A stretch of 11,718 nt of DNA from an uncultured Collinsella sp. GTDB lineage: Bacteria > Actinomycetota > Coriobacteriia > Coriobacteriales > Coriobacteriaceae. This document shows positions 1 to 5,947 of the stretch, in pieces. Where the stretch lies: NCBI GenBank assembly GCA_900547125.1, contig URFU01000073.1:1-11718 (forward strand), in the 5' to 3' direction. Both the position numbers and the translations under genes were made by a program. Each line of letters begins with the position of its first letter. Positions within the stretch are counted from its first letter, which is position 1. The notes under the pieces were generated by a model. It was given only the letters and a program-made list of their open reading frames with translations, was not told the origin of the DNA and made no database searches.

Positions 1-597
1 GAGCGCATAAGCCATAAACTCAACCGTACGGTACGCCTTGCCGCGCGACAGGCATGCCTCAAACAGCGAGCGGCTGTACATCACGCCAGAGGTCTGAGCG
101 ACTAGGCCGCCTAAAATCAACTGAGGTAGCCCGGCCACCATCGAAGATTTGCTATCAATGGAAATATGAGTAGCATCCAAGACGCGCGAATGGCGCTCTC
201 GATGTGCATCATAGCGGTCGAGCGACACCGTGGGGAACACCATGTCTGCCGCAGTATCGCACGCGATATCGACCATCTTGGAAAGGGATTGCGGAGCAAA
301 CCACTCATCGGCGTTCATGGCGATGATTTGAGAGCCGCGCGAGGCAGCAAAACCGGCACGAAGACACGCGCCGCGCGTCGCGTCCTCGACGTCAATCAAA
401 TCAATATGGATGTCCCTGTCGGCAGCAACTTGAAGCGAATGGCGCACACCGGGCGCAGCATCGCGGCAGACAACGACAATCTGCAAATCGTAGAGGTCTT
501 GGTTCTGGATACTCTCGAGCGCACGCATCGCATAGCAGGGCGAACCTTCTACCACAAGGATCACCGAAAGTCGCGGATGCGAGCCACGTCGAACCAA
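1..597 (-). CDS. Family-2-like glycosyltransferase, N-terminal part (truncated by window edge)
   Basis: The frame is open from a TTG at 597 to base 1 (199 codons), so the C-terminus lies outside the window. The start is chosen because the sequence GAGAGG (607-612) sits 9 bases upstream and an in-frame TGA lies just before it. The protein opens like a GT-A fold nucleotide-sugar transferase: a beta strand LSVILVV (residues 10-16), helix ALESIQNQDLYD (26-37), strand LQIVVVCRD (38-46), then RGACLRAGFAASRGSQIIAMNADEW (about 75-99 by parts), matching the usual 'N-x-G-...-A-x-G-(E/K)-Y-I-x-x-(L)-D-A-D' layout. Two motif positions are unusual: the DxD-like site reads N-A-D, and the usual P-x-Y-N-E stretch is replaced by VEGSPCY. 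Substrate cannot be told from the sequence. It follows truA after a 161-base gap and is probably not part of the ribosomal unit functionally. The family call is fairly safe; activity is uncertain. Confidence 0.72.
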   Translation of the reverse strand, partial: MVRRGSHPRLSVILVVEGSPCYAMRALESIQNQDLYDLQIVVVCRDAAPGVRHSLQVAADRDIHIDLIDVEDATRGACLRAGFAASRGSQIIAMNADEWFAPQSLSKMVDIACDTAADMVFPTVSLDRYDAHRERHSRVLDATHISIDSKSSMVAGLPQLILGGLVAQTSGVMYSRSLFEACLSRGKAYRTVEFMAYAL

Positions 598-758
598 GTT
601 ATCCGTCCTCTCGACAGCAATGAATCAAATCGTGGTTCATGGTACACCCCGGCAATAAAAGCAATGAGACACCGGTTGCACTGCACGCCAAGAACAGATG
701 TTGCACACGCGCAGCCCACAGATGACAGGTGTCGACGCACGACGCGTCGAGCCCTCCC
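598..758 (-). other. Gap between truA and the glycosyltransferase gene
   Basis: This 161-base gap contains a short hairpin directly after truA and the ribosome binding site of the glycosyltransferase gene. I found no convincing -35/-10 pair; TTGGCG and TTGCTT occur but have no good -10 at the right spacing. An ATG-initiated frame starting at 641 on the minus strand stops after a few codons and is not a gene. Confidence 0.5.
732..750 (-). terminator. Weak hairpin after truA, possible terminator
   Basis: A perfect 7-base-pair stem (TCGACGC with GCGTCGA) encloses a 5-base loop and begins 8 bases after the truA stop codon. No U-tract follows on the transcribed strand, so it is not a canonical intrinsic terminator. 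It could be a weak or Rho-assisted stop, or only a 3'-end stabilising hairpin. Confidence 0.35.
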
Positions 759-1583
759 CTAGTCGAGCACGACAAGCTCGGCGGGATCGTAATCCACGCC
801 CATAAACGTAAGGCCGCAGGCAGGAGCCGTGGGGCCCGCAGCGGTACGGTCGCAAGCATCGATGACCTCACGCATCCACTCGGGTTCACGGCGATGCATG
901 CCAATCTCGACAAGCGTGCCCACGATCGTGCGAACCATCGAATGCAGAAACGCATTGCCCTCGATGGTGAACGTCAGGATGTCCTCGCCAAACGCAACCT
1001 CATGGCCAAACTCGGCACGCATCACGCAACGATGCGTGGGCGTGCCAACGGCCGAGGCAACCTTGCAAAAGCTTTTAAAGTCCTGCTCGCCCAAAAGCGC
1101 AGGGCAGGCAGCCGCCATCGCATCGACGTCGAGGGGATAGCGATGCCACCACACAGCACCGCGTGACAGCACGGGCCGCGCATCACGATCGGCAATACGG
1201 TACGTATACGTACGGGAACGCGCGTCAAAGCGTGCAGAAAAGCCCTTACGGGCCCTGTAGACCTCGTTTATGGCGATATCTTTAGGCAGCAGGGCATCCA
1301 TAGCCCGCAGCCACCTACGGCGCGTAAGGGCGAGCTCAGCGTCCGTTACGGGCACGCTGATGTACTGAGCCACGGCATGCACGCCGGCATCGGTACGACC
1401 TGCGCACGTCAGATCGATCGGACGGCGAAGCAGCGTCTCGATGGCTCGACGCAGCTCACCCGCAACCGTCGTCTGTCCCGGCTGCTCGGCAAATCCGCTA
1501 TACGACGAGCCATCATAGGCCACGCGAAATACGAGCGTGGCGTCAAGCTCTGGAATCGAATTGAAATCAGACGGCGCAGTCAT
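759..1583 (-). CDS. truA: tRNA pseudouridine(38-40) synthase TruA
   Basis: TruA isomerises uridines 38, 39 and 40 in the tRNA anticodon stem-loop to pseudouridine in the cytoplasm. The 274-residue protein carries the signature AGRTDAGVHA (residues 61-70), whose Asp65 is the catalytic nucleophile, the N-terminal strand FRVAYDGSSYSGFAEQPG typical of the family, and the C-terminal segment GNAFLHSMVRTIVGTLVEIG found in TruA. Length is normal. I chose the ATG at 1583 because GGGAG (1589-1593) lies 5 bases upstream; a TTG at 1598 would add five residues but has no clear binding site. The gene is separated from rplQ by a strong terminator, so it probably relies on read-through or on the promoter that overlaps the terminator. 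The rplQ-truA order is common in Gram-positive bacteria, which supports the call. Very confident. Confidence 0.97.
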   Translation of the reverse strand: MTAPSDFNSIPELDATLVFRVAYDGSSYSGFAEQPGQTTVAGELRRAIETLLRRPIDLTCAGRTDAGVHAVAQYISVPVTDAELALTRRRWLRAMDALLPKDIAINEVYRARKGFSARFDARSRTYTYRIADRDARPVLSRGAVWWHRYPLDVDAMAAACPALLGEQDFKSFCKVASAVGTPTHRCVMRAEFGHEVAFGEDILTFTIEGNAFLHSMVRTIVGTLVEIGMHRREPEWMREVIDACDRTAAGPTAPACGLTFMGVDYDPAELVVLD

Positions 1584-1618
1584 GGGCGCTCCCAACAAAC
1601 AAGTAACGGTATCGCGAC

Positions 1619-1649
1619 AAAAAAAGAGGGGTACGCGAACGTACCCCTC
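1619..1649 (-). terminator. Rho-independent terminator of the alpha block, after rplQ
   Basis: On the minus strand a perfect 10-base-pair stem (GAGGGGTACG paired with CGTACCCCTC, 1649-1640 and 1635-1626) closed by a TTCG tetraloop is followed directly by seven T residues (1625-1619). This is a textbook intrinsic terminator and lies 26 bases after the rplQ stop. It marks the main end of the ribosomal transcription unit. The opposite strand has no T-tract after the stem, so termination is one-directional. Confidence 0.95.
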
Positions 1650-1650
1650 G

Positions 1651-1678
1651 AATATAGCCTATGCAGACGGAATGTCTA
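1651..1678 (-). promoter_or_regulatory. Candidate truA promoter overlapping the rplQ stop and terminator
   Basis: TAGACA (1678-1673, 5 of 6 to TTGACA) and TATATT (1656-1651, 5 of 6 to TATAAT) are separated by 16 bases. The -35 box contains the rplQ stop codon. The predicted start, near 1644, falls inside the 5' arm of the terminator stem, so transcripts started here would lack half of the stem and could pass the terminator into truA. Sequence match is good, function is inferred. Confidence 0.5.
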
Positions 1679-2143
1679 CTCAGCGGTCTCCTCAGCAGGA
1701 GCCTCCTCGACAGCCTCGACCTTCTTGGGAGCAGCGGCCTTCTTGGGGGCCGGAGCAGCCTTCTTGGCCTTAGGCGTGCAAGGCTCGGTGACGAGCTCCA
1801 TGATAACGATGGGAGCGTTGTCGCCCTTACGGTTGCCGAGCTTCATGATGCGGGTGTAACCGCCGTTGCGGTCCTGCCACATGCCCTGGGCAGCCTTGTC
1901 GAAGATCTCGGCAACGAGCTGCTTATCGCCGAGCTTGGCGATAGCCAGACGACGAGAGTGCAGGTCGCCCTTCTTGGCCCAAGTGATGATCGGGTCGACG
2001 ACCGAACGCAGCGCCTTAGCGCGGGTCTCGGTGGTCTTGATGCGGTCGTTCTCGAAGAGGGCCTTAGCAAGGCTCTTCTTCATGGCCTTGGTGTGGCTCG
2101 CATCGGTGCCGAGCTTCAGGCCCTTCTTAACGTTGTGACGCAT
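1676..2143 (-). CDS. rplQ: 50S ribosomal protein L17
   Basis: L17 is a 50S subunit protein close to the exit of the peptide tunnel. The core (residues about 1-122) holds the conserved family segment RIKTTETRAKALRSVVDPII and GDLHSRRLAIAKL, ending in the strand PIVIMELV. After this the protein has a low-complexity tail of about 33 residues, rich in Lys, Ala and Pro and then in Glu (KKAAPAPKKAAAPKK... ending EEAPAEETAE); such tails are common in actinobacterial L17 and account for a length of 155 against about 116-130 in many other bacteria. Start ATG at 2143 has GAGGAG upstream. It is the last gene of the alpha block, 30 bases after rpoA, and is followed by the terminator at 1619-1649. Very confident. 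Confidence 0.98.
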   Translation of the reverse strand: MRHNVKKGLKLGTDASHTKAMKKSLAKALFENDRIKTTETRAKALRSVVDPIITWAKKGDLHSRRLAIAKLGDKQLVAEIFDKAAQGMWQDRNGGYTRIMKLGNRKGDNAPIVIMELVTEPCTPKAKKAAPAPKKAAAPKKVEAVEEAPAEETAE

Positions 2144-2173
2144 GGTCTAGTTTCTCCTCAAATATGCGAAGCA

Positions 2174-3115
2174 TTAAGCCTTCAGGCTCAGGCCCATGGA
2201 CTCAAGCTTGTCCTTCACTTCCTCGATCGACTTAACACCGAAGTTACGGATGTTGAGCAGATCGTTCTCCGAGAACTCAACGAGCTGACGGACCGAGTGA
2301 ATGCTGGCGCGCTTAAGGCAGTTGTAGGAACGGACGGAAAGGTCCAGATCCTCGATCTGCTTGTCCAGCTCGGCGTTGTCGTTGGTGACCTCGGGAGCGA
2401 AGATCGAAGCCTCCTCCTCGACCTCGGGGGTCTCGGCAAGGTTCATAAAGGCGGCCATATGCTGGTTGATGATATTGGCAGCCTGGACCACGGCGTCGCG
2501 CGGGGCGATGGAACCGTTGGTCTCGATCTCGAGGACAAGGCGGTCGTAGTCGGTATGCTGACCGACACGGCAAGCCTCAACGAGCTTGGCGCAACGGGAA
2601 ACCGGCGAGTACAGCGAGTCGACGTGGATCACACCGATGGGATCGTTGTCGCGCTTGTTGGCCTCGCCAGAAACATAGCCGCGGCCATAGCCGATGCGCA
2701 TGCTCATGGTGAGATGGCCACCCTCGGTGAGCGTAGCAATGTGCTGCTCGGGGTTGACCAGCTCAAACTCGGACGGAATAAAGAAGTCCGCACCGGTGAC
2801 CTCGCAGGGGCCGTCAACCGAGATGGTGGCGGTCGCCTCGTCGGTCGTGCCGAGAGCCCTGAAGACAAGACCCTTGACATTCAGGACGATGTCGGTGACA
2901 TCCTCGACCATGTTAGGGATGGTCATGAACTCGTGCTGCGCACCATCGATCTGAATAGCCTCGACGGCGGCACCCTCGAGCGAGGACAGAAGAACGCGAC
3001 GAAGGGAGTTACCCAGCGTATCGCCGTAGCCACGCTCGAGCGGCTCGACGGAGACACGAGCAGACGTCTCGTTGATCTCTTCGACCTGAACCTGAGGCCT
3101 AATGAATTCTGACAT
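2174..3115 (-). CDS. rpoA: DNA-directed RNA polymerase subunit alpha
   Basis: The alpha subunit dimerises to nucleate RNA polymerase assembly and contacts promoter UP elements and activators. The 313-residue protein has the complete N-terminal domain, with the assembly motif GYGDTLGNSLRRVLLSSLEG (residues 29-48), an acidic linker (about 232-251), and the C-terminal domain starting near IEDLDLSVRSYNCLK (254-268). Residues equivalent to the E. coli DNA-contacting Arg265, Asn268 and Lys298 are present (VRS, YNC, FGVKS). Length is normal. ATG at 3115 is preceded by a strong GGAGGT 6 bases upstream. It lies between rpsD and rplQ, the standard alpha-operon position, which ties RNA polymerase level to ribosome production. 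Nothing unusual. Very confident. Confidence 0.99.
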   Translation of the reverse strand: MSEFIRPQVQVEEINETSARVSVEPLERGYGDTLGNSLRRVLLSSLEGAAVEAIQIDGAQHEFMTIPNMVEDVTDIVLNVKGLVFRALGTTDEATATISVDGPCEVTGADFFIPSEFELVNPEQHIATLTEGGHLTMSMRIGYGRGYVSGEANKRDNDPIGVIHVDSLYSPVSRCAKLVEACRVGQHTDYDRLVLEIETNGSIAPRDAVVQAANIINQHMAAFMNLAETPEVEEEASIFAPEVTNDNAELDKQIEDLDLSVRSYNCLKRASIHSVRQLVEFSENDLLNIRNFGVKSIEEVKDKLESMGLSLKA

Positions 3116-3147
3116 GTATTACCTCCAGCCTCAGCAGCCCGGATGGA

Positions 3148-3744
3148 CTACTTAGAGTAGAGCTCGACGATGAGCTGCTCGTTGATATCACCGCTGATCT
3201 GCTCACGCGTCGGCAGAGCGAGCACGTTACCAGACAGCTTCTCGATATCGACCTCGAGCCAGCCAGGAACCTCAAAGCGCTCGGAGGAAATCAGGGCCTC
3301 CTTGATGGGGAGGAGGTCACGGAACTTCTCGCCGACAGCGACGACATCGCCGGCCTTGACGCGGTAGGACGGGATGTCCACGCGCTTGCCGTTCACGGTG
3401 AAGTGACCATGACGGACGGACTGACGAGCCTCTTTGCGGGTGCGGGCGAAGCCAAGACGGAAGACGACGTTGTCGAGGCGAGACTCAAGGATGATCATGA
3501 GGTTCTCACCGGTGACGCCGTTCATCTTGCGGGCCTTGTTGAAGTAGCCGTGGAACTGCTTCTCCAGAACGCCATAGAAGAACTTGACCTTCTGCTTCTC
3601 GCGCAGCTGCATGCCGTACTCAGATTCCTTGCGACGGCGCTTGGGCTGACGGATAGATTCCTTCTTGCTGCTGTAACCGAGCTCAGCGGGATCGATCCCG
3701 AGCTGACGGCAGCGCTTAAGAACAGGAGTCCTGTCGATTGCCAT
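3148..3744 (-). CDS. rpsD: 30S ribosomal protein S4
   Basis: S4 is a primary 16S rRNA-binding protein that nucleates 30S assembly and lines the mRNA entry. The 198-residue sequence contains KESEYGMQLREKQKVKFFYGVLEKQF (about 40-65 by parts), then the S4 RNA-binding domain: SRLDNVVFRLGFARTRKEARQSVRHGHFTVNGKRVDIPSYRVKAGD (about 88-133). Only one cysteine is present in the N-terminal region, so it is the zinc-free form, as in many actinobacteria. ATG start at 3744 has AAAGGA upstream. It lies 19 bases after rpsK. In E. coli S4 represses the alpha operon by binding its leader; whether it does so here is unknown, but the gap upstream of rpmJ would be the place to look. Very confident. Confidence 0.98.
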   Translation of the reverse strand: MAIDRTPVLKRCRQLGIDPAELGYSSKKESIRQPKRRRKESEYGMQLREKQKVKFFYGVLEKQFHGYFNKARKMNGVTGENLMIILESRLDNVVFRLGFARTRKEARQSVRHGHFTVNGKRVDIPSYRVKAGDVVAVGEKFRDLLPIKEALISSERFEVPGWLEVDIEKLSGNVLALPTREQISGDINEQLIVELYSK

Positions 3745-3763
3745 ATTGATACGATCCTTTCAG

Positions 3764-4168
3764 TTACACGCGGCGACGCTTCTTGGGGCGGCAGCCGTTG
3801 TGCGGAATGGGGGTCTTGTCCTGGATGCTCGAGACCTCGAGGCCAGCAGCCTGGAGGGAGCGGATGGCGGTCTCACGACCGGAGCCGGGGCCCTTGACGA
3901 AGACGGAAACCTTCTTCATACCGTGCTCCATGGCCTGCTTGGCAGCAGCCTCGGCAGCCATCTGGGCAGCGAACGGCGTGGACTTACGGGAGCCCTTGAA
4001 GCCCACCTGGCCAGCCGACTTCCAGGAAATGACGTTGCCCTGGGGATCGGTGATCGAAACGATCGTGTTGTTGAACGTAGAACGAATGTGAGCCTGGCCC
4101 ACGGAAATGTTCTTACGGTCCGCGCGCTTCAGACGGGCAGCGCGAACGTTCTTCTTAGCAGTAGCCAT
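3764..4168 (-). CDS. rpsK: 30S ribosomal protein S11
   Basis: S11 sits on the 30S platform and helps shape the mRNA exit and E site. The 134-residue protein shows the family blocks AHIRSTFNNTIVSITDPQGNVISW (about 26-49 by parts), FKGSRKSTPFAAQMAAE and the C-terminal TPIPHNGCRPKKRRRV with its basic end. Length is normal. ATG at 4168 has AGGAG 10 bases upstream. It follows rpsM by 14 bases and precedes rpsD by 19 bases, the expected alpha-operon order. Very confident. Confidence 0.98.
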   Translation of the reverse strand: MATAKKNVRAARLKRADRKNISVGQAHIRSTFNNTIVSITDPQGNVISWKSAGQVGFKGSRKSTPFAAQMAAEAAAKQAMEHGMKKVSVFVKGPGSGRETAIRSLQAAGLEVSSIQDKTPIPHNGCRPKKRRRV

Positions 4169-4182
4169 CTATCTAGCGCTCC

Positions 4183-4557
4183 TTATTTCTTCTTCTTAGC
4201 ACCGATCTGACGCTTCGGGCCCTTGCGGGTACGAGCGTTAGTGTGGGTGCGCTGGCCGCGGACCGGGAGGCCCTTGCGGTGACGAAGGCCGCGGTTGCAG
4301 CCGATGTCCATAAGGCGCTTGACGTTCTGGTTGCGCTCACGGCGGAGGTCGCCCTCAACCATGATCTGGTTCTTATCGATATAATCGCGGATGGCGTTAA
4401 CCTCATCCTCGGTGAGGTCCTTAACGCGCGTATCCACGTTAACGTTGCACTCGACGCAAATCTTCGTCGCAGTGGTGCGGCCGATGCCGTAAATGTAGGT
4501 CAGACCGATCTCAACGCGCTTCTCACGCGGGAGGTCGACACCATTAATACGGGCCAA
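4183..4557 (-). CDS. rpsM: 30S ribosomal protein S13 (TTG start)
   Basis: S13 is a head protein of the 30S subunit that forms bridges with the 50S subunit and contacts the P-site tRNA. The 124-residue protein begins with the standard ARINGVDLPREKRVEIGLTYIYGIG, contains the helix-two-turn-helix DNA/RNA fold, and ends in the family signature GLPVRGQRTHTNARTRKGPKR plus a lysine tail. The start codon is TTG: no ATG or GTG is available at the conserved N-terminus, and AGGAG (4564-4568) lies 6 bases upstream. A TTG start in so abundant a protein is unusual. It lies 14 bases after rpmJ. Very confident of identity and start. Confidence 0.97.
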   Translation of the reverse strand: MARINGVDLPREKRVEIGLTYIYGIGRTTATKICVECNVNVDTRVKDLTEDEVNAIRDYIDKNQIMVEGDLRRERNQNVKRLMDIGCNRGLRHRKGLPVRGQRTHTNARTRKGPKRQIGAKKKK

Positions 4558-4563
4558 CGTAGT

Positions 4564-4568
4564 CTCCT
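4564..4568 (-). promoter_or_regulatory. Ribosome binding site fixing the TTG start of rpsM
   Basis: AGGAG lies 6 bases upstream of the TTG at 4557 and just after the rpmJ stop codon. It supports TTG as the real start, together with the conserved N-terminus that begins there. Confidence 0.8.
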
Positions 4569-4571
4569 CTC

Positions 4572-4685
4572 TTAACCCTGACGCTGCTTATGACGGGGGT
4601 TCTCGCAAATGACGAGGACCTTGCCATGGCGCCTAATGATTTTGCACTTATCGCACATCTTCTTGACCGAAGGACGTACCTTCAT
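4572..4685 (-). CDS. rpmJ: 50S ribosomal protein L36
   Basis: This 37-residue protein starts MKVRPSVKKMCDKCK and ends CENPRHKQRQG. It is the small zinc-binding L36 of the 50S subunit: Cys11, Cys14, Cys27 and His32 form the usual metal site. ATG at 4685 is preceded by AAAGGAAG. It is the smallest gene in the window, lies between infA and rpsM as in most bacteria, and is separated from infA by a 150-base gap with predicted hairpins. It is the zinc-containing (C+) type; a zinc-free paralogue, if there is one, would be elsewhere. Very confident. Confidence 0.97.
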   Translation of the reverse strand: MKVRPSVKKMCDKCKIIRRHGKVLVICENPRHKQRQG

Positions 4686-4734
4686 CGTTCTTCCTTTCGG
4701 TAGCGCTCAAACTACTTCCCTACTATCTACTCGC

Positions 4735-4764
4735 CCAGCCGCAGGCGTTTAAAACTATGGCTGG
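4735..4764 (-). other. Candidate stem-loop, leader of the rpmJ-alpha block (distal)
   Basis: CCAGCC and GGCTGG pair as a 6-base stem around an 18-base loop containing GTTTTAAAC. It lies about 50 bases upstream of the rpmJ start. The stem is short, so it counts only together with the neighbouring hairpin at 4779-4810. No U-tract follows. Confidence 0.35.
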
Positions 4765-4778
4765 TCTTCACACACAAT

Positions 4779-4810
4779 CCGACCGTAGGTTGAGCTAAGC
4801 CTGCAGTCGG
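4779..4810 (-). other. Imperfect hairpin in the infA-rpmJ gap
   Basis: On the transcribed strand CCGAC pairs with GTCGG, and the stem continues inwards through a U-G wobble, G-C, A-U and two G-C pairs broken by two C-A mismatches, to a 6-base loop (32 bases in all). It lies 26 bases downstream of the infA stop. There is no U-tract, so it may be an RNA stabiliser, attenuator or protein-binding site rather than a terminator. Function not known. Confidence 0.45.
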
Positions 4811-4835
4811 AAATGGAGTGCGTGTATGCGTGCCG

Positions 4836-5054
4836 CTATTTGTAGCGATAGGTGATGCGGCCGCGGGTCAGGTCGTACGGGGAAAGCTCCACGACAACCC
4901 TGTCACCGGGGAGAATACGGATGTAATTCATTCGGATCTTGCCAGAAATGTTGCACAGAACCGAATGACCGTTCTCGAGCTCGACCTTAAACATGGCGTT
5001 GGGCAGCGGTTCCTTTACCGTACCCTCGAGCTCAATTGCGTCTTCCTTCTTCAC
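4836..5054 (-). CDS. infA: Translation initiation factor IF-1
   Basis: IF-1 binds the ribosomal A site during initiation and cooperates with IF-2 and IF-3. The protein is a single OB fold: KKEDAIELEGTVKEPLPNAMFKVELENGH, ISGKIRMNYIRILPGDRV and the highly conserved end LSPYDLTRGRITYRYK. I prefer the GTG at 5054, which gives 72 residues, the usual family length, and aligns the N-terminus with the common M-(A)-K-E-D-x-I-E. AGAAAG (5065-5070) lies 10 bases upstream. An in-frame TTG at 5060 would give 74 residues but its spacing to that site is too short. It is preceded by a candidate promoter and separated from map by about 100 bases, so it may be transcribed on its own as well as by read-through. 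Identity is certain, the start less so. Confidence 0.95.
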   Translation of the reverse strand: MKKEDAIELEGTVKEPLPNAMFKVELENGHSVLCNISGKIRMNYIRILPGDRVVVELSPYDLTRGRITYRYK

Positions 5055-5093
5055 AAGCAATCATCTTTCTCTAGAAAACGACAGCGATTGAGT

Positions 5094-5122
5094 ATTCTAC
5101 AACACGTATGCACGCATCGTAA
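5094..5122 (-). promoter_or_regulatory. Candidate infA promoter with 11-base-spaced repeats
   Basis: TAGAAT (5099-5094) matches 5 of 6 to the -10 consensus; at 17 bases upstream is TTACGA (5122-5117), only 3 of 6 to the -35 consensus. The predicted start near 5087 would give a leader of about 33 bases. The heptamer ATTACGA occurs twice, at 5123-5117 over the -35 box and at 5134-5128, exactly 11 bases apart (one helical turn), as an activator site might be. Promoter is plausible; regulation is inference. Confidence 0.45.
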
Positions 5123-5158
5123 TAACTTCGTAATGGCTCCACAACTAAGTGGAACTTG

Positions 5159-5947
5159 TTACATTTCTCCGCCTTGGAGCGAACACCAAGCACCTTGGGC
5201 ATCCGTGGTGAGAATCACCGGCCCGTCATTGGTAATGGCGACGGTGTTCTCGTAGTGCGCGGCGGGCAGGTGGTCGTTGGTCGTAACAATCCAACCGTCG
5301 GAGCCCGTGCTCACATGGTTGGAACCCATCGTGACCATCGGCTCGATGGCAATGACCATGCCGGCCTGGAGGCGAACGCCCCTCCCCTTCTTTCCATAGT
5401 TAGGAACGTTGGGGTCCTCGTGCATCACGCGGCCAATGCCATGGCCCACATAATCACGAAGCACGCCGTAACCGTGAGACTCGGCGAGGGACTGAACGGC
5501 ATAACCGACGTCCCCGATATGGTTACCGGGAACAGCCTGCTCGATGGCAGCCTTAAGGCAATCACGCGTGACCTCGCACAAAGCCTTGGCTTCGGGCGTG
5601 GGGGTGCCGACGAAAAACGTCCAAGCGTTATCGCCGACCCAACCGTCGACAACGGCTCCCGTATCGATGGAGATGATATCGCCATCGCGCAGGATCATGT
5701 CGGGGTTGGGAATACCGTGGACCACGGCATCGTTGATCGATGCGCAAATGGTCCCCGGGAACCCGCCGTAACCCTTAAAGGCCGGGGTGCCGCCATGCAT
5801 GCGGATAATCTGCTCCGCGAGCTGATCGAGCTCAAAAGTCGAAACGCCGGGACGCACCATGGCTCCAACGTGGCGGAGCGCCATCTTAGATAGCGCTCCT
5901 GCCTTCTTCATCTGCTCGATTTGCGTTGCAGACTTAATCTTGATCAT
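5159..5947 (-). CDS. map: Methionine aminopeptidase, type I
   Basis: This metal-dependent enzyme removes the initiator methionine from nascent proteins at the ribosome. The 262-residue protein is a complete type I pita-bread fold without the type II insertion or an N-terminal zinc-finger extension. All expected residues are visible: His77 (VVHGIP), the metal ligands Asp95 (SIDTG), Asp106 (GDNA), His169 (GHGIG), Glu202 (IEPM) and Glu233 (HYEN), and His176 (MHEDP). The ATG at 5947 overlaps the adk stop codon in an ATGA arrangement, implying translational coupling. The secY-adk-map order is standard for Gram-positive spc operons and groups secretion, nucleotide supply and N-terminal processing. 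Very confident. Confidence 0.98.
   Translation of the reverse strand: MIKIKSATQIEQMKKAGALSKMALRHVGAMVRPGVSTFELDQLAEQIIRMHGGTPAFKGYGGFPGTICASINDAVVHGIPNPDMILRDGDIISIDTGAVVDGWVGDNAWTFFVGTPTPEAKALCEVTRDCLKAAIEQAVPGNHIGDVGYAVQSLAESHGYGVLRDYVGHGIGRVMHEDPNVPNYGKKGRGVRLQAGMVIAIEPMVTMGSNHVSTGSDGWIVTTNDHLPAAHYENTVAITNDGPVILTTDAQGAWCSLQGGEM

Noticed and set aside
637..955. Two minus-strand frames between the glycosyltransferase gene and truA
   Set aside because: They overlap the truA C-terminus in other frames, are rich in Cys, Arg and Leu as shadows usually are, and lack binding sites.
1661..3112. 483-codon open frame on the plus strand
   Set aside because: It is antisense to rplQ and rpoA, which share a frame; the minus-strand genes avoid TTA, CTA and TCA codons, leaving the opposite frame open. 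The translation is low-complexity and unlike a protein family.
5122..5132. loxP-like half site ATAACTTCGTA
   Set aside because: Eleven bases match one loxP arm, but no inverted second arm with an 8-base spacer is present, and the match arises from the ATTACGA repeat of the infA promoter.
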